Shown here piece after piece: positions 47,466 through 57,914 of a stretch of DNA of 64,000 nt (position 1 is the stretch's first letter; each line of letters begins with the position of its first letter). The stretch is from the NCBI GenBank assembly GCA_006503535.1, contig QYRS01000008.1, positions 992,001 through 1,056,000 on the forward strand, in the 5' to 3' direction. Below the pieces are notes generated by a model. The model did not search any database, had not been told where the DNA came from, and saw only the letters and a list, made by a program, of their open reading frames with translations. The position numbers were made by a program, and so were the translations under genes. The DNA is from Arthrinium phaeospermum (taxonomy: Eukaryota; Ascomycota; Sordariomycetes; Amphisphaeriales; Apiosporaceae).

Positions 47466-50400
47466 ATGCCGCCTCCCCCACACCAAAAGCCTGAGAATGT
47501 TCTCAAGAGAGCACAGGAGCTCATTGGTGTCGGCCAAGCTCCGGCTGCCCTGACGCTTCTCCACGACCATGTCACCTCCAAGCGATCCCGAAATGTCCCC
47601 ATCGCCTCCCTTGAGCCCGTTATGATGCTCCTGGTCGAGCTCTCGGTCGACCAGAAGAAGGGCAAAGTGGCCAAGGATGCTCTGTACTCGTACAAGAACA
47701 TTGCCCAGAACACCAATGTCGCCACCATCGAATTGATCCTCAAGAAGTTCATCGAGCTGGCTGTCGAGAAGGTCACTGTTGCTCAGCAGAAGGCCGATGA
47801 ACTCACGGAAACATCCGCCAACATCGAAGATCTCGAAGCGACCGAGACACCCGAGTCCATTCTGCTCGCCACCGTTTCCAGCGAACAATCGAAAGACCGC
47901 ACTGATCGTGCCATTATCACTCCTTGGCTCAAGTTCCTCTGGGAGGCGTACCGAACGGTCCTGGATATCCTCCGCAACAATGCCCGACTTGAGATCTTGT
48001 ACCAGAGCACTGCCATGCAGGCTTTCGACTTCTGCCTCAAGCATGCACGAAAGACCGAGTTCCGCCGCCTCTGCGAGCTGCTGCGAAACCATGTCCAGAC
48101 CGCCGCCAAGTACTCGTCGCAAATGCACGCTATCAACTTGAACGACCCGGATACTCTGCAGCGCCATCTCGAGACCCGCTTCCAGCAGCTCAATGTTGCT
48201 GTCGAGCTTGAGCTTTGGCAGGAGGCCTTCCGCAGTGTTGAGGACATTCACACCCTCCTCAACCTTAGCAAGAGGCCTGCCAAGAACATCATGATGGCCA
48301 ACTACTACGAGAAGCTCACTCGCATCTTCCTCGTCGGCGAGAACTACCTTTTCCATGCCGCTGCTTGGTCCAGATACTACAACCTTCTCCGCCAGTCTGC
48401 CATGCTGGTAGCCTCCGGGCAGAGCAAGAAGTCGGAAAACCCTTCCGCCACTGATGCTGATCTCCAGAAGGCCGCTTCTTTCGTGCTCTTGTCGGCTCTC
48501 TCCATTCCCGTCATTAGCACCTCTCGATCGCGCGGCGCCATGGTTGATTTCGACGAGGCCCGAAAGAACAAGAACTCCCGTCTTACACACCTGTTGGGCA
48601 TGTCCTCGGCACCCACCCGTGCTGTTCTGTTCCGGGATGCCCTGTCCAAGTCCCTCCTGAAGAGAGCGCGCCCCGAGATTCGCGATCTCTACAACATCCT
48701 TGAGGTCGACTTCCACCCTCTTTCCATTTGCCAGAAGATCTCCCCCATTCTGGCCAAGATTGGCGCCGATGCCGAGATGGAGAAGTACATCCTGCCTCTG
48801 CAGCAGGTCATCCTCACCCGCCTGTTCCAGCAGCTGTCTCAGGTGTACGAGACTGTGGACCTCAGCTTCGTTGAGAGCCTTGCCCAGTTCCCCGACCCCT
48901 ACCAGATCAGCCGCGGCACCATCGAGAAGTTCATCATGAACGGAAACAAGAAGGGAGACTTGTCCATTCGCATGGACCACGCCACCGGCGTTCTCAGCTT
49001 CGATACGGATGTCTTCTCTTCGTCCAAGGCTTCCCACGCCGGCTCTGCCGGTGGCTCTGCCGAGAGCGAGACTGGCACTGTCCAGCGCCTGCAAAACACC
49101 CCCTCCGAGATTGTCAGATCGCAGCTCGTCCGCCTGGCTAAGTGCCTTCACACCACATCCTACTACATTGATCCCACCTACAACGAGGCTCGCATGAAGG
49201 CCCATGATGCCGCCCTCGCTCGGGCCAAGGCTGGCGCTGATGAAGAACACCACGCAATCTTGCTCCGTAAGGACATTATCCAGAAGCGCAAGGAGGAGGC
49301 TTCAGAGGCTCATGCCAAGCGGGAGAAGGAGAAGGCCCGCCAGAAGAGACTCCAAGAGCAAGCTTTGGCCGAGGCTGAGGAGCGACGTCTCGTTCAAGAA
49401 CAAAAGGAGCGTGAAGAGAAGCGTCTTCGCGACGAACGCGAGCGCGTCCGCAAGGAGGAGCTCAAGAAGCAGATTGCCGACCTCAAGATCGGTCCCAATG
49501 CTATCGACATTGATATTGAGAATCTTGATGACCTCGATACCAACCGCCTGCGCGCCATGAAGCTGGCTCAGCTGGAGCGTGAGAAGAACGATGTCAATGA
49601 GAAGCTCCGCATTACCGGCAAGCGCATTGATCATCTTGAGCGAGCCTTCCGTAAGGAGGAGGCCAAGAAGCTTCCTGAGGATTACGCCAAGCAACGAGAC
49701 CATGACGTTGCTGCTTACGAGAAAATGAAGACAGACACCCTGGCTGAGTCGAAGGCTAAGCACAAGGAGAGCGTTGAGCTCAAGCACCGACTTGAACGCC
49801 TGGTGCCTCAGTACGAGACTTACGTGAAGTCCATGAAGGAGCGCCGACGAGACGAGTTTGAGAAGCGCCAGCGTGACGCTGAGAGAGAACTTGAGAGGCA
49901 GATTGCTGCCCGCAAGAAGGAGTACCGCGAGAGAAAGCTCCGCGAGAAGCGCGAGCGCGAGGAGAAGGAGCGCGAGCTCAAGGAGGCCGAGGAGCGCGCT
50001 GCCAGGGAGAAGGAGGAGGCCGAGGCTCGCGCCGAAGCCAAGCGTGCGGAGATGGCGAAGCTCAAGGAGCAGCGAGAGAAGGATCGCCAAGAGGCTCTCG
50101 AGAAGGCGGCCCTTCAGGCTCGCCGAGAAGAAGAGGCTATGGCCCGACGGAATGCCGAGAAGGCCTCTGCTTCTATGCCCAGGCGCGAACCTGCGAGCAT
50201 GGAGCGGCCCGACTCGGACAGCCGCCGCCCTGCGCTCAACCTTCCCGGAGCAGGCAAGTGGCGCGAGAGAGAAGCTGCAGGACGTGCTGCCGCCCCTGCT
50301 GCCGATCTCCCTGTCCGCACGGCTTCCCCCATGGAGCGTGCTCCCCTGGACCGCACCGATTCCAACGACCGCCCGACTGGCGATCGTCCTTCGGCCGGCC

Positions 50401-50645
50401 CGCCCCGCCTCAACCTTGCTGGCGGAAAGCCGTCGTGGCGCGAGCGTGAGGCTGCCAAGGCTGCTTCCGGTGGCGCTCCCAGCAGAGACAGCGCACCTGT
50501 TCCTAGCCGTACTGGTTCGGGCGCTGGCCCTGCTCCTCGCCGCAATGAGGAGCCGGCTGCTGCTAGCACACCACCGGCCGAGTCGCTTCGTGCCTCTGCC
50601 GCCCCTGGCAAGTATGTGCCTCGCCACCTCCGGGATAAGCAGTAG
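47466..50645 (+). CDS. TIF32: Eukaryotic translation initiation factor 3 subunit A
   Basis: This is an intronless 1,059-aa gene. eIF3a is the largest scaffold subunit of eIF3, which loads the 43S complex on mRNA. The N-terminus [20 protein letters not shown] and the block [16 protein letters not shown] (here [20 protein letters not shown]) are characteristic. The PCI/MPN-core region is about residues 378-516 ([41 protein letters not shown]). A long Glu/Arg-rich helix (about 598-900) follows, then an Ala/Pro-rich tail with two copies of a [13 protein letters not shown] motif and the end [17 protein letters not shown]. The start is the first in-frame ATG. Codon bias is strong, which leaves two long antisense frames open on the other strand; these are shadows. 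Confidence 0.96.
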   Translation: MPPPPHQKPENVLKRAQELIGVGQAPAALTLLHDHVTSKRSRNVPIASLEPVMMLLVELSVDQKKGKVAKDALYSYKNIAQNTNVATIELILKKFIELAVEKVTVAQQKADELTETSANIEDLEATETPESILLATVSSEQSKDRTDRAIITPWLKFLWEAYRTVLDILRNNARLEILYQSTAMQAFDFCLKHARKTEFRRLCELLRNHVQTAAKYSSQMHAINLNDPDTLQRHLETRFQQLNVAVELELWQEAFRSVEDIHTLLNLSKRPAKNIMMANYYEKLTRIFLVGENYLFHAAAWSRYYNLLRQSAMLVASGQSKKSENPSATDADLQKAASFVLLSALSIPVISTSRSRGAMVDFDEARKNKNSRLTHLLGMSSAPTRAVLFRDALSKSLLKRARPEIRDLYNILEVDFHPLSICQKISPILAKIGADAEMEKYILPLQQVILTRLFQQLSQVYETVDLSFVESLAQFPDPYQISRGTIEKFIMNGNKKGDLSIRMDHATGVLSFDTDVFSSSKASHAGSAGGSAESETGTVQRLQNTPSEIVRSQLVRLAKCLHTTSYYIDPTYNEARMKAHDAALARAKAGADEEHHAILLRKDIIQKRKEEASEAHAKREKEKARQKRLQEQALAEAEERRLVQEQKEREEKRLRDERERVRKEELKKQIADLKIGPNAIDIDIENLDDLDTNRLRAMKLAQLEREKNDVNEKLRITGKRIDHLERAFRKEEAKKLPEDYAKQRDHDVAAYEKMKTDTLAESKAKHKESVELKHRLERLVPQYETYVKSMKERRRDEFEKRQRDAERELERQIAARKKEYRERKLREKREREEKERELKEAEERAAREKEEAEARAEAKRAEMAKLKEQREKDRQEALEKAALQARREEEAMARRNAEKASASMPRREPASMERPDSDSRRPALNLPGAGKWREREAAGRAAAPAADLPVRTASPMERAPLDRTDSNDRPTGDRPSAGPPRLNLAGGKPSWREREAAKAASGGAPSRDSAPVPSRTGSGAGPAPRRNEEPAAASTPPAESLRASAAPGKYVPRHLRDKQ

Positions 50646-51315
50646 ACTTTAGGGGAATGAAGGATATCATTACTTCGGAGTTTGGGGTCTGGTCCTGGTT
50701 GCACTTAGTGTATTTCTAAAAGTTGATAATGAGAACGACGTCTCCGAAATGCTTTTGTTGCCTTGCCCGGTCGCTACAGTCTACCGGATGTTGATAGACA
50801 TTGGGGCGTAAGTCAGATTAGATTGACGACAGGCGGTGCGTCTATCAGCTTTGCCAGGTTCTGCTAAGTGATCTCAATAATAATACATGGTATGGGTTTC
50901 CCCTCGCAGGGGAACTCTCTCTCAGTTACTCGATTCGCTCATATTTGCATGCTTAAGTGATGTATCGTATCTGAGGTCTGTATGTAATGAATGATGAGGG
51001 GCTATCAGCCTCTTTCCTACACGTAAGGATGTATATGCATTTGGTCGGGAGAACAGGGTTGGTTTCTCAACCTCAAACAAAGCATTCCCGTTTCGACTTC
51101 CTTGCCCTCGGTTTTTCTCCGTTTATTCCAGGCGGGTTGTAATAGTCAAGCCATAATCTTATCCCAACTACAGGGTGAGGGCTTATGGACAACACCTAAT
51201 ATTAGGAACGACAAATAGGGCGATAGGTGAACTCATCTGAGGCCATTTGATGCATAGTGCAAGTAAGTTCAGGCACACAGCATAACGTTTGTTCGCCCTG
51301 TGAACACGATATATG

Positions 51316-51337
51316 TATATATATATATATATATATA
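51316..51337 (+). repeat. (TA)11 microsatellite
   Basis: Eleven uninterrupted TA units, downstream of eIF3a. Confidence 0.9.
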
Positions 51338-51594
51338 CATAATTTTCTTCCGTTTCCGGTCTGGGGCCGAGCTGTTGTAACGGTACGATGCTGGTTAATC
51401 GTCCACAGGATTAGTATTCATGGCCTCAATTACTCTCTGTCGTCCCCCTCGTCAACGACTTATCGGTCGGTCAGCTGTTGGTAGTCTTCTCTCATAGGGT
51501 CGATACCGATATCAAAGATTCATGTTTAGCTAGTTTGGTTTCCTACGGGACAGCTTTCTATTATTAGGACTAAAGGAAGAAAAAATAAGAAAAA

Positions 51595-51633
<39 letters not shown>
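51595..51633 (+). repeat. 39-nt poly-G tract
   Basis: Thirty-nine uninterrupted G residues. It has G-quadruplex potential, and the read length is prone to error. Confidence 0.95.
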
Positions 51634-53043
51634 CGGCAAGGGAATTATTAAATAAGACATATACGGAAAGCACATGGGCAAATAAGGGCGATGAGATACA
51701 TAGATAAGACGTTTTCTTGTGTACGCCGAATAGCTGTGTATGTATGATATGATGATATATAGAACTACGCGATCTACAACAACACCCGCGGATATGAGGG
51801 GGGGCCATGTGCAAGTGAGCCAAGAGACAGCCGGGTATCGAAAGTCAGGAAATGGCCGCGCAATTCAGGGGGTCATATTCATGCCAGATGAAGCCACACC
51901 ACTTTTGCATCCAGCCTTGGCCAAGGTTCGACACAGACAGGCGTCAAGATGAGTGGCCCCCTATCTATTTCGTAAAAGTTCTGACAGAGGGAAAGGGGGT
52001 TGGGCGCCGTCTCCAGGAAACTTCCTGTAGCATATGCTAGCATTGTGGCTAGTGTGGGCAAGGTGAACTCTGCCTCGTATTAGTCGGCAACGAACTCATC
52101 GAGGCCATGTTGTTGAACCGGAGCTACCCACTCGGGTCTGCAGAGAGGCAAATGATGTGGCTGCAGTCAGGGTCACATTTCTACTGCAAAACACGCGAGC
52201 GATTCCCATGATCCGGGCGTGTGTTGTTTCGTATCTCGATAAAGACTGACCCTTGGGTAGTGAAAGCGGGAAGCTGAACTGGAGAGACTGACCCAGGTCG
52301 ATGATTGAATGTATGCATCCTGTATCCTGCAAACCTTTCACACGTCTAGACTCCCATATAGACATGGCATGGTGTAGTTGATAGGTAGGTAGATGTTGAT
52401 GTGGCTTGATGGGTGTCGGGATCTTATGCAGGTACAGTGTGTCCCTGTCATCCGTATTGGCTGCTACTGCCATGCGTTCGCTTACATTGCGGTTTGATGT
52501 TGAAAATAAGGTTGACTAGGGTAGGTTGACTAGGTCAGCCTGGTATTTCCTTTCCATTATCTGCTGCCACTTGCACTTGCCTGCCATGGGCTCCCCACCG
52601 GTCCATCCATCCAGTCAACACCCAGACCCAGCGCCTCGGGCTGCCATTGCAACATCGCTCACTGCTCCCTATAGGCAGCCTGGCCTATAATCTGCCCTGG
52701 TCATCTCGGTGAGAACTAAGTTTTTATTGCGCGGGCGTCTGCCGTGGGACCACAGACTTGCCTGCTTGCTGACGCACGGCTGTTCCAGTCGCCTCCAGAC
52801 CCGTTGACATGTTGTAGGCTCTGATGACGGGACAGTGCACAGAGGCTTGGGCTGGACGTCAATACCAGCTCCAGCCATCAACACCCCTGTAATCATGGGG
52901 GGCCGAGGTAGCAGAGGCGGCAGCGGCAGCGGCAGCAGCAGTAGCAGTAGCATCGCGGCGTTAGACTGTCTCTTTGGGGCCGTCAGGTTGCAGCATCCCG
53001 AGCGAGTGGTGAGCCGTGGCGACAGGTCGCCTTGGCCATGGCC

Positions 53044-53050
53044 TATATAT
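53044..53050 (+). promoter_or_regulatory. TATA-like element of the WSC gene
   Basis: TATATAT lies 149 bases before the WSC start codon, followed by a pyrimidine-rich stretch. The position fits a TATA box with a leader of about 120 bases. Confidence 0.4.
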
Positions 53051-53198
53051 GACCTCGCCTGCCTCCCCCGTTCCAAGATATCCAACCCACACCACACCCT
53101 TCACCACCACATTCATTCGTTTGTTTAGTCACTCTTTATCAGAAGTCCTGGTTACTTCTACCTGTCATTCGTTGATCCCGCTTCCCCCGTAGAAGACC

Positions 53199-56100
53199 AT
53201 GTCTTCCTACAAGCCTGCCCTGGCGCTTGCCGCTATTACACTCGTTACCCACGTCTCTGCCTGGTATCCCGCCCGTCAACGGTGTACGGATACCTACCAG
53301 CCCTTCACTCCGCTTGGCTGCTACGCCAATGGCCAGAATGGCCAGCCGGGCGCTCTGATGGAGCGTATGGACATGGACGCCTACAACATGACCATCGAGG
53401 CCTGTACCGGCACTTGCAAGGGCAACGGCTTCGCGTATGCTGCCCTGGGCTGGATCGGCAGCTGCTACTGCGGTCAGACCATCGACAAGCCGGCGGTCGA
53501 CAGCGGCCTGTGCAACCTCAAGTGCTCCGGCAACAAGGCCCAGACCTGCGGCGGAGACTCCAGCGTGCTCGTCTACAAGGACAACACCTTCCCCGACAGC
53601 ACCACCCAGACCACGGACGCCTACGCCTCGCTGGGATGCTACACCGACTCCGGCACCAAGCCCGTCTTCTTCCGCCAGGACAGCCTGTCGTCCGGCAACC
53701 TGACTACCAAGGCCTGTCTCCAGACCTGTCTGAACGGCCGTTTCCCCTATGCCGCAACCGAGTTTGGAGGTGAATGCTACTGCGGTGTCGTCCTCGGCGA
53801 GGGTGTCTCGTCGGTCGATGCCAGCAAGTGCAACATGGCCTGCAACGGTGCTTACGGCGAAAAGTGCGGCGGCCGCAACTACCAGAACGTCTACCTGGCC
53901 AAGCCTTTGGCGTGCTCCCAGCCGTGCGGATACAAGCCCCCGACAGCCGCGACGACATCTCTGGCCACCTACGTCGTCTCGCCCATGCCTTCGACTGTCC
54001 CCGTCAGCAGCACCATCGCCACGATTGCTTCCAGCGCGGCGGTCGACATTCCGTCCTCATCCCCTGCCTGCGAGGCCGGATATGGACACGGCGGTTGCGC
54101 ACCGACTGCACCCACCGTGGCCGAGTCATCCTCTACATCTACGATTGCTTCTAGCGAGGCCGTCACTGCACCATCGTCTGCCCCGATCATCAGCACGTCT
54201 TCTCCCTGCCCGAATCGACTTCATCCCCTGCGTGCGAGGCCGGTTATGGCGGTTGTGCACCGACTGCACCCACAGTGGCCGAGTCATCCTCCACTTCGAC
54301 CATTGCTTCTAGCGAGGCCGTCACCGCACCGTCATCTACCCTGATCGTCAGCACCTCGTCGCCCCTTCCGGAGTCGACCTCATCCCCGCTTGCGAGGCTG
54401 GGTATGGATATGGCGGTTGTGCACCGACTGCGCCCACTGTGGCCGAGTCGTCCTCGACGATTGCGTCCAGTGAAGCTGTCAGCGTACCATCATCCACCCC
54501 GATCACCAGCACGATTGCGTCCAGTGAGGCCGTCACCGCGCCTTCGTCTACCCCGATCGCCAGCACCCCGATCGCCAGCACCCCGATCGCCAGCACCCCG
54601 ATTGCCAGCAGCTCTTCGCCCCTGCCAGAGTCGACCTCATCCCCTGCCTGCGAGTATGGATATGGTGGATGTGCCCCAACTGCGCCTACTGTGGCCGAGT
54701 CAACGTCTACGATCGCGTCCAGTGAGGCCGTCAGCGTACCGTCATCCACCCCGATCACCAGCACGATTGCGTCCAGTGAAGCCGTTAGCGCACCATCATC
54801 CATCCCTGTGACCAGCACGATTGCTTCCAGCCAGGCGATTGATGTACCCTCTTCCGCCCCGGTTGCCAGCACCCCTTCGACCCCTGTTTGCAACGGCGAA
54901 TACGGATATGGAGGTTGTGCGCCCTCTTCGCCCACTTCGCCCACTTCTATTGCCACCGTCTCGTCAGCCGGGCCCGAAACAGTGCCTTCGCCTTCGCCTT
55001 CCACGTCCACTTATACTGTGAGCACCCCGGAAACGCTGCCAGCATCCTCGCCTAGCGTCCCTTCCAGCTACGCCGTCGTCACCCCTTCGACATCCACCGA
55101 GGTCATCAGCATCTCTTCTACCCTGGCCGTGTCGTCTTCTACGACCCCCAGCATCGTGAACATTCCTTCCACGTCCACGTCGACTTACATCGTAAGCACG
55201 TCGGCTACCCTGCCGGCGTCCTCGCCCACCACCTCCACCCTTGTTATCCACGTTGTTCCCTCGTCCTCTACCCCTCCAGCCATGTGATCAGCACTCCTGT
55301 GGCGTCGCCGTCTACCCCCATTGTCACTATCTCCTCCACGCTGGCTGTGACGACTTCGAAGCCGATTGTCCAGATACCCTCGACCACGCCTTTGACTACG
55401 CTCAAGATTAGCACCACCGTGACCGCCCCGGGAGTGTGCACATCGGTTGTCGTTGCGCCCCCCAAGTGCGATTTCGGCTGCGGCAAGTTCTGCTACTCCC
55501 TGCCCGAGTGGACGGACAGCAAGGGATGCGCGAATGCATGGTCGCACTGCATGATCAACGTTGCCAGCTGCTACCTGAAGGCGGGCATCCCCGACGCCTT
55601 GAACTGCAACGGCTTCGCCCAGTGGTGCGGCAAGGTCCAGGATTACTGCAAGGCGTCGCCGGCCGGCAACAAGGACAGCTGCACCAAGGCATGGCCCCCG
55701 GTCAAGCCCACCAGCAAGCCCGAGCTCCAGACCAAGACCATGACGGTGCCCTGCGCTACCAGCAAGCCGGCCGCGGTGAGCAGTGCGGCCGCAGTGAGCA
55801 AGCCGGCTGTGGTCACCACCAAGGCCAAGCCTGTCACCACCACCTTGACAACGATGCCGCCCACCAAGCCCACCGGCGTCTGCCCCATCCCGACGCCCAC
55901 CGGAATCTGCCAGCAACCCAAGAACGCCAAGTACGGCTACGACTTGAACGCCCCCGTGGGCGGTATCAAGCTGCCGGCGCTGACGTGCAACAACCTCGAG
56001 GCGGAGCACAAGGCCGGCCACGTCTTCAAGCTGTACACGGACGAGGACACGCGCAAGTGCGCGTCCTTCACCAAGCCCCAGTGCGCCGACGGCTGCTCGC

Positions 56101-56399
56101 AGGCCTGCCGCGCACAGTACGACCAGTGCGTGTCCGTCTACGCCGAGGGCTGCCGCACCAAGGGCAAGTACAACGGCAAGTCCTTCGGCCAGGGCTACTC
56201 CAAGGGGGCCTTTGTCAGCACCCCCGCCGCCAGCTCGCCCCGCCGCAACTACCTCCGCACCGACGCCGCCGGGGCCGTCAGCTTCGCCGACAGCTACGAC
56301 AGCGCCAAGAGCAAGTGCACGCAGCAGTTCCGGGACTGCCAGGACCTCAACAAGCGCGCCGTCTCGGAGAAGTGCAAGATCTACGGCAACTTTGCTTAG
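53199..56399 (+). CDS. Secreted WSC-domain protein with three apparent frameshifts
   Basis: The frame starts at ATG 53199 with a signal peptide ending near THVSA. Two WSC domains follow: LGCYANGQNG ... CYCG ... CGG (about residues 38-130), and LGCYTDSGTK ... ECYCG ... KCGG (about 145-235). WSC domains bind cell-wall glucans. Next is a Ser/Thr-rich tandem-repeat region (units such as TIASSEAV and CEAGYGYGGCAPTAPTVAES, expected to be O-mannosylated). A Cys-rich C-terminal region has FGCGKFCYSLPEWTDSKGC and ADGCSQACRAQYDQC, with no GPI tail. The frame changes near 54206, 54378 and 55275, each time as if one base were missing in a C-run; after the third, the original frame is restored. Read literally the product stops at 54344 (381 aa). 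I think the gene is either hit by homopolymer sequencing errors or recently broken. Introns that would fix this were not found. Confidence 0.75.
54546..54612 (+). repeat. 15-bp tandem repeat inside the WSC gene
   Basis: A 15-base unit (CCGATCGCCAGCACC) is repeated three times and followed by a fourth variant copy. It codes for PIAST within the Ser/Thr-rich region. Confidence 0.85.
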
Positions 56400-56917
56400 A
56401 GGAAGAGAGACGCGAAACACAAAAAGAGAGAAAGTTGGGGGAGGGATGGAGAGCAATGCTCATGCATTCACGGTGGGGATTTGTTTGATGGGGTTTGCGA
56501 ACGGTGTTGCTATTATTTCTGGGGATTACGGATTTCTGTTACGGCTTTGGGAGAATGAAAGGCGAATGAAGGTATTCAAGGAGGTGTTATTTACTGCAAT
56601 TAACGGTGGTTTCTAGGAAAAAGGGGTTCTTCGTTTGGGTGCTGTTCATGGTTGGGGATTCTTTTATTTGCTTGGTTAGGCTGGCTGCACTTTTACCAAA
56701 ACATCAATGCAAGACGGGCGTCATGATTTGCACTCCCCTTTCATGAAGTCCAACTCTGAGGATATTATCCAGACTGACAAAATGATTCACCTAAGTTAAA
56801 TAACACAAACCCAGTAGGTAATAACTACCCTCATCCATGGACATATTTATCTATCGTTTCTGGTGGGGAGATAGTAAGTTGGCGCCTAGCCAAAAATGCC
56901 AAAAGGCAAAAAAGTTG
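56400..56917. other. Intergenic between WSC gene and tRNA-Thr
   Basis: Presumed 3' flank of the WSC gene. Nothing else was recognised. Confidence 0.5.
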
Positions 56918-57020
56918 TGCCCCCACGCCGGATTGAACGACGGACCTTTGCATATCTTCACAGGCACTGCTTTCGCAGCTTCCTTACAAGTGCAACGCTC
57001 TACCACTGAGCTATAAGGGC
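56918..57020 (-). tRNA. tRNA-Thr (anticodon TGT) with a 31-nt intron
   Basis: On the minus strand the 103-nt gene folds as a full cloverleaf. The acceptor is GCCCTTA paired with TGGGGGC plus discriminator A. The D arm is GCTC/GAGC, the anticodon stem TTGCA/TGCAA with loop CTTGTA|A, and the T arm CGTCG-TTCAATC-CGGCG. The anticodon TGT reads threonine ACA codons. The intron (56954-56984) sits after position 37, the canonical place, and contains a CTGC-GAAA-GCAG hairpin. The mature length is 72 nt without CCA. Some acceptor pairs are G-U. Confidence 0.9.
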
Positions 57021-57914
57021 TTGATGCGTTCGCTTCGTTACGATGTTAAAAATTCAGTTTATAACTATCTATATCGAAAGATATCAGAAGACAGCGCAGA
57101 TTATCACCAGCATGATCGAATGCAGCATTGGATTCAATCAGAATGGAAGGAATGATGTTGTACATGGTGCACCAACCAAATAACGTGGAACCGATACCCG
57201 CACATACGTTTGAAGATGTTGAGAGTTTACGGTTGCCCTGTCAAGCATACGCACTGCCTACCGTACCTGGCAATCAAGGAAGGCATTTGTCGCATCCATG
57301 TAAACATAGTTCTCACCGCAGCCATGCACACCGGTAACCTTAGGGAAAAGACTATAAAGTTGATGGTATATGTGCAATAAACGTGAATTATCGGAGAGGC
57401 CCCGAGACAGACTGGCTACTGTCAAGGCCAAGTACCTAGTCGAACTAGAAAAAGAAAAAGGAAGCGCGCATCGGGCCCTATCTCATATATGTGTGTGAAC
57501 GCCCAGCCAAAACGCCGTACTGTGTGTGTGACTCTCTCTCTTCATCTCCCTCTCGCGCGTCAAACTTGGCAAACACATAAAAACTAGTAAAGTAGAAACC
57601 TTCAATGCCATGTCATCGTCGTCGGCTCTGCGTGGGTAACGAAATCCCAATCCCCTGAAATCACCCATCGCTCTTTCTCCTCCCCCAGTTGGAACGCCGA
57701 AACATAAGCAGGCCATCATGCGTGGCCCAAGGCAGGCAGGTATCGAGGAGGAGGAAACGAGCAAAAGAGAAGGGGGAGGGGGCAAAAACATAAATGACAA
57801 AGACACGACACGTAGCCACATCGTACAACAACAGAAGAGGAAGTGAAAATCAACCAAGGAAACCCAGCTTCCATGCCACTAATAAATACATTGAAGGCCG
57901 GCCGCCGGGGTATA
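57021..57914. other. Intergenic between tRNA-Thr and NTO1
   Basis: This holds the 3' flank of NTO1 and the upstream flank of the tRNA gene. No other gene was recognised. Confidence 0.5.

Larger units (their letters stand above)
50646..53198. other. Intergenic between eIF3a and the WSC gene
   Basis: No gene is supported. The stretch contains an 11-unit TA repeat (51316-51337) and a 39-G homopolymer (51595-51633). The longest frames (about 140 codons or fewer) are low-complexity. A Gly/Ser-coding GGCAGC run lies at about 52914-52950, and the WSC promoter at the end. Confidence 0.5.

Noticed and set aside
47412..49253. 613-codon antisense frame opposite eIF3a
   Set aside because: It mirrors the strong codon bias of eIF3a on the other strand, is Leu/Val/Gly-rich with no known motifs, and the sense gene is certain.
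49302..50627. 441-codon antisense frame opposite the eIF3a coiled coil
   Set aside because: Leu/Ser-rich shadow of the Glu/Arg-rich sense sequence; no independent support.
55185..56456. 423-codon antisense frame opposite the WSC gene C-terminus
   Set aside because: GC-rich shadow frame with no motifs; the sense strand encodes conserved Cys patterns.
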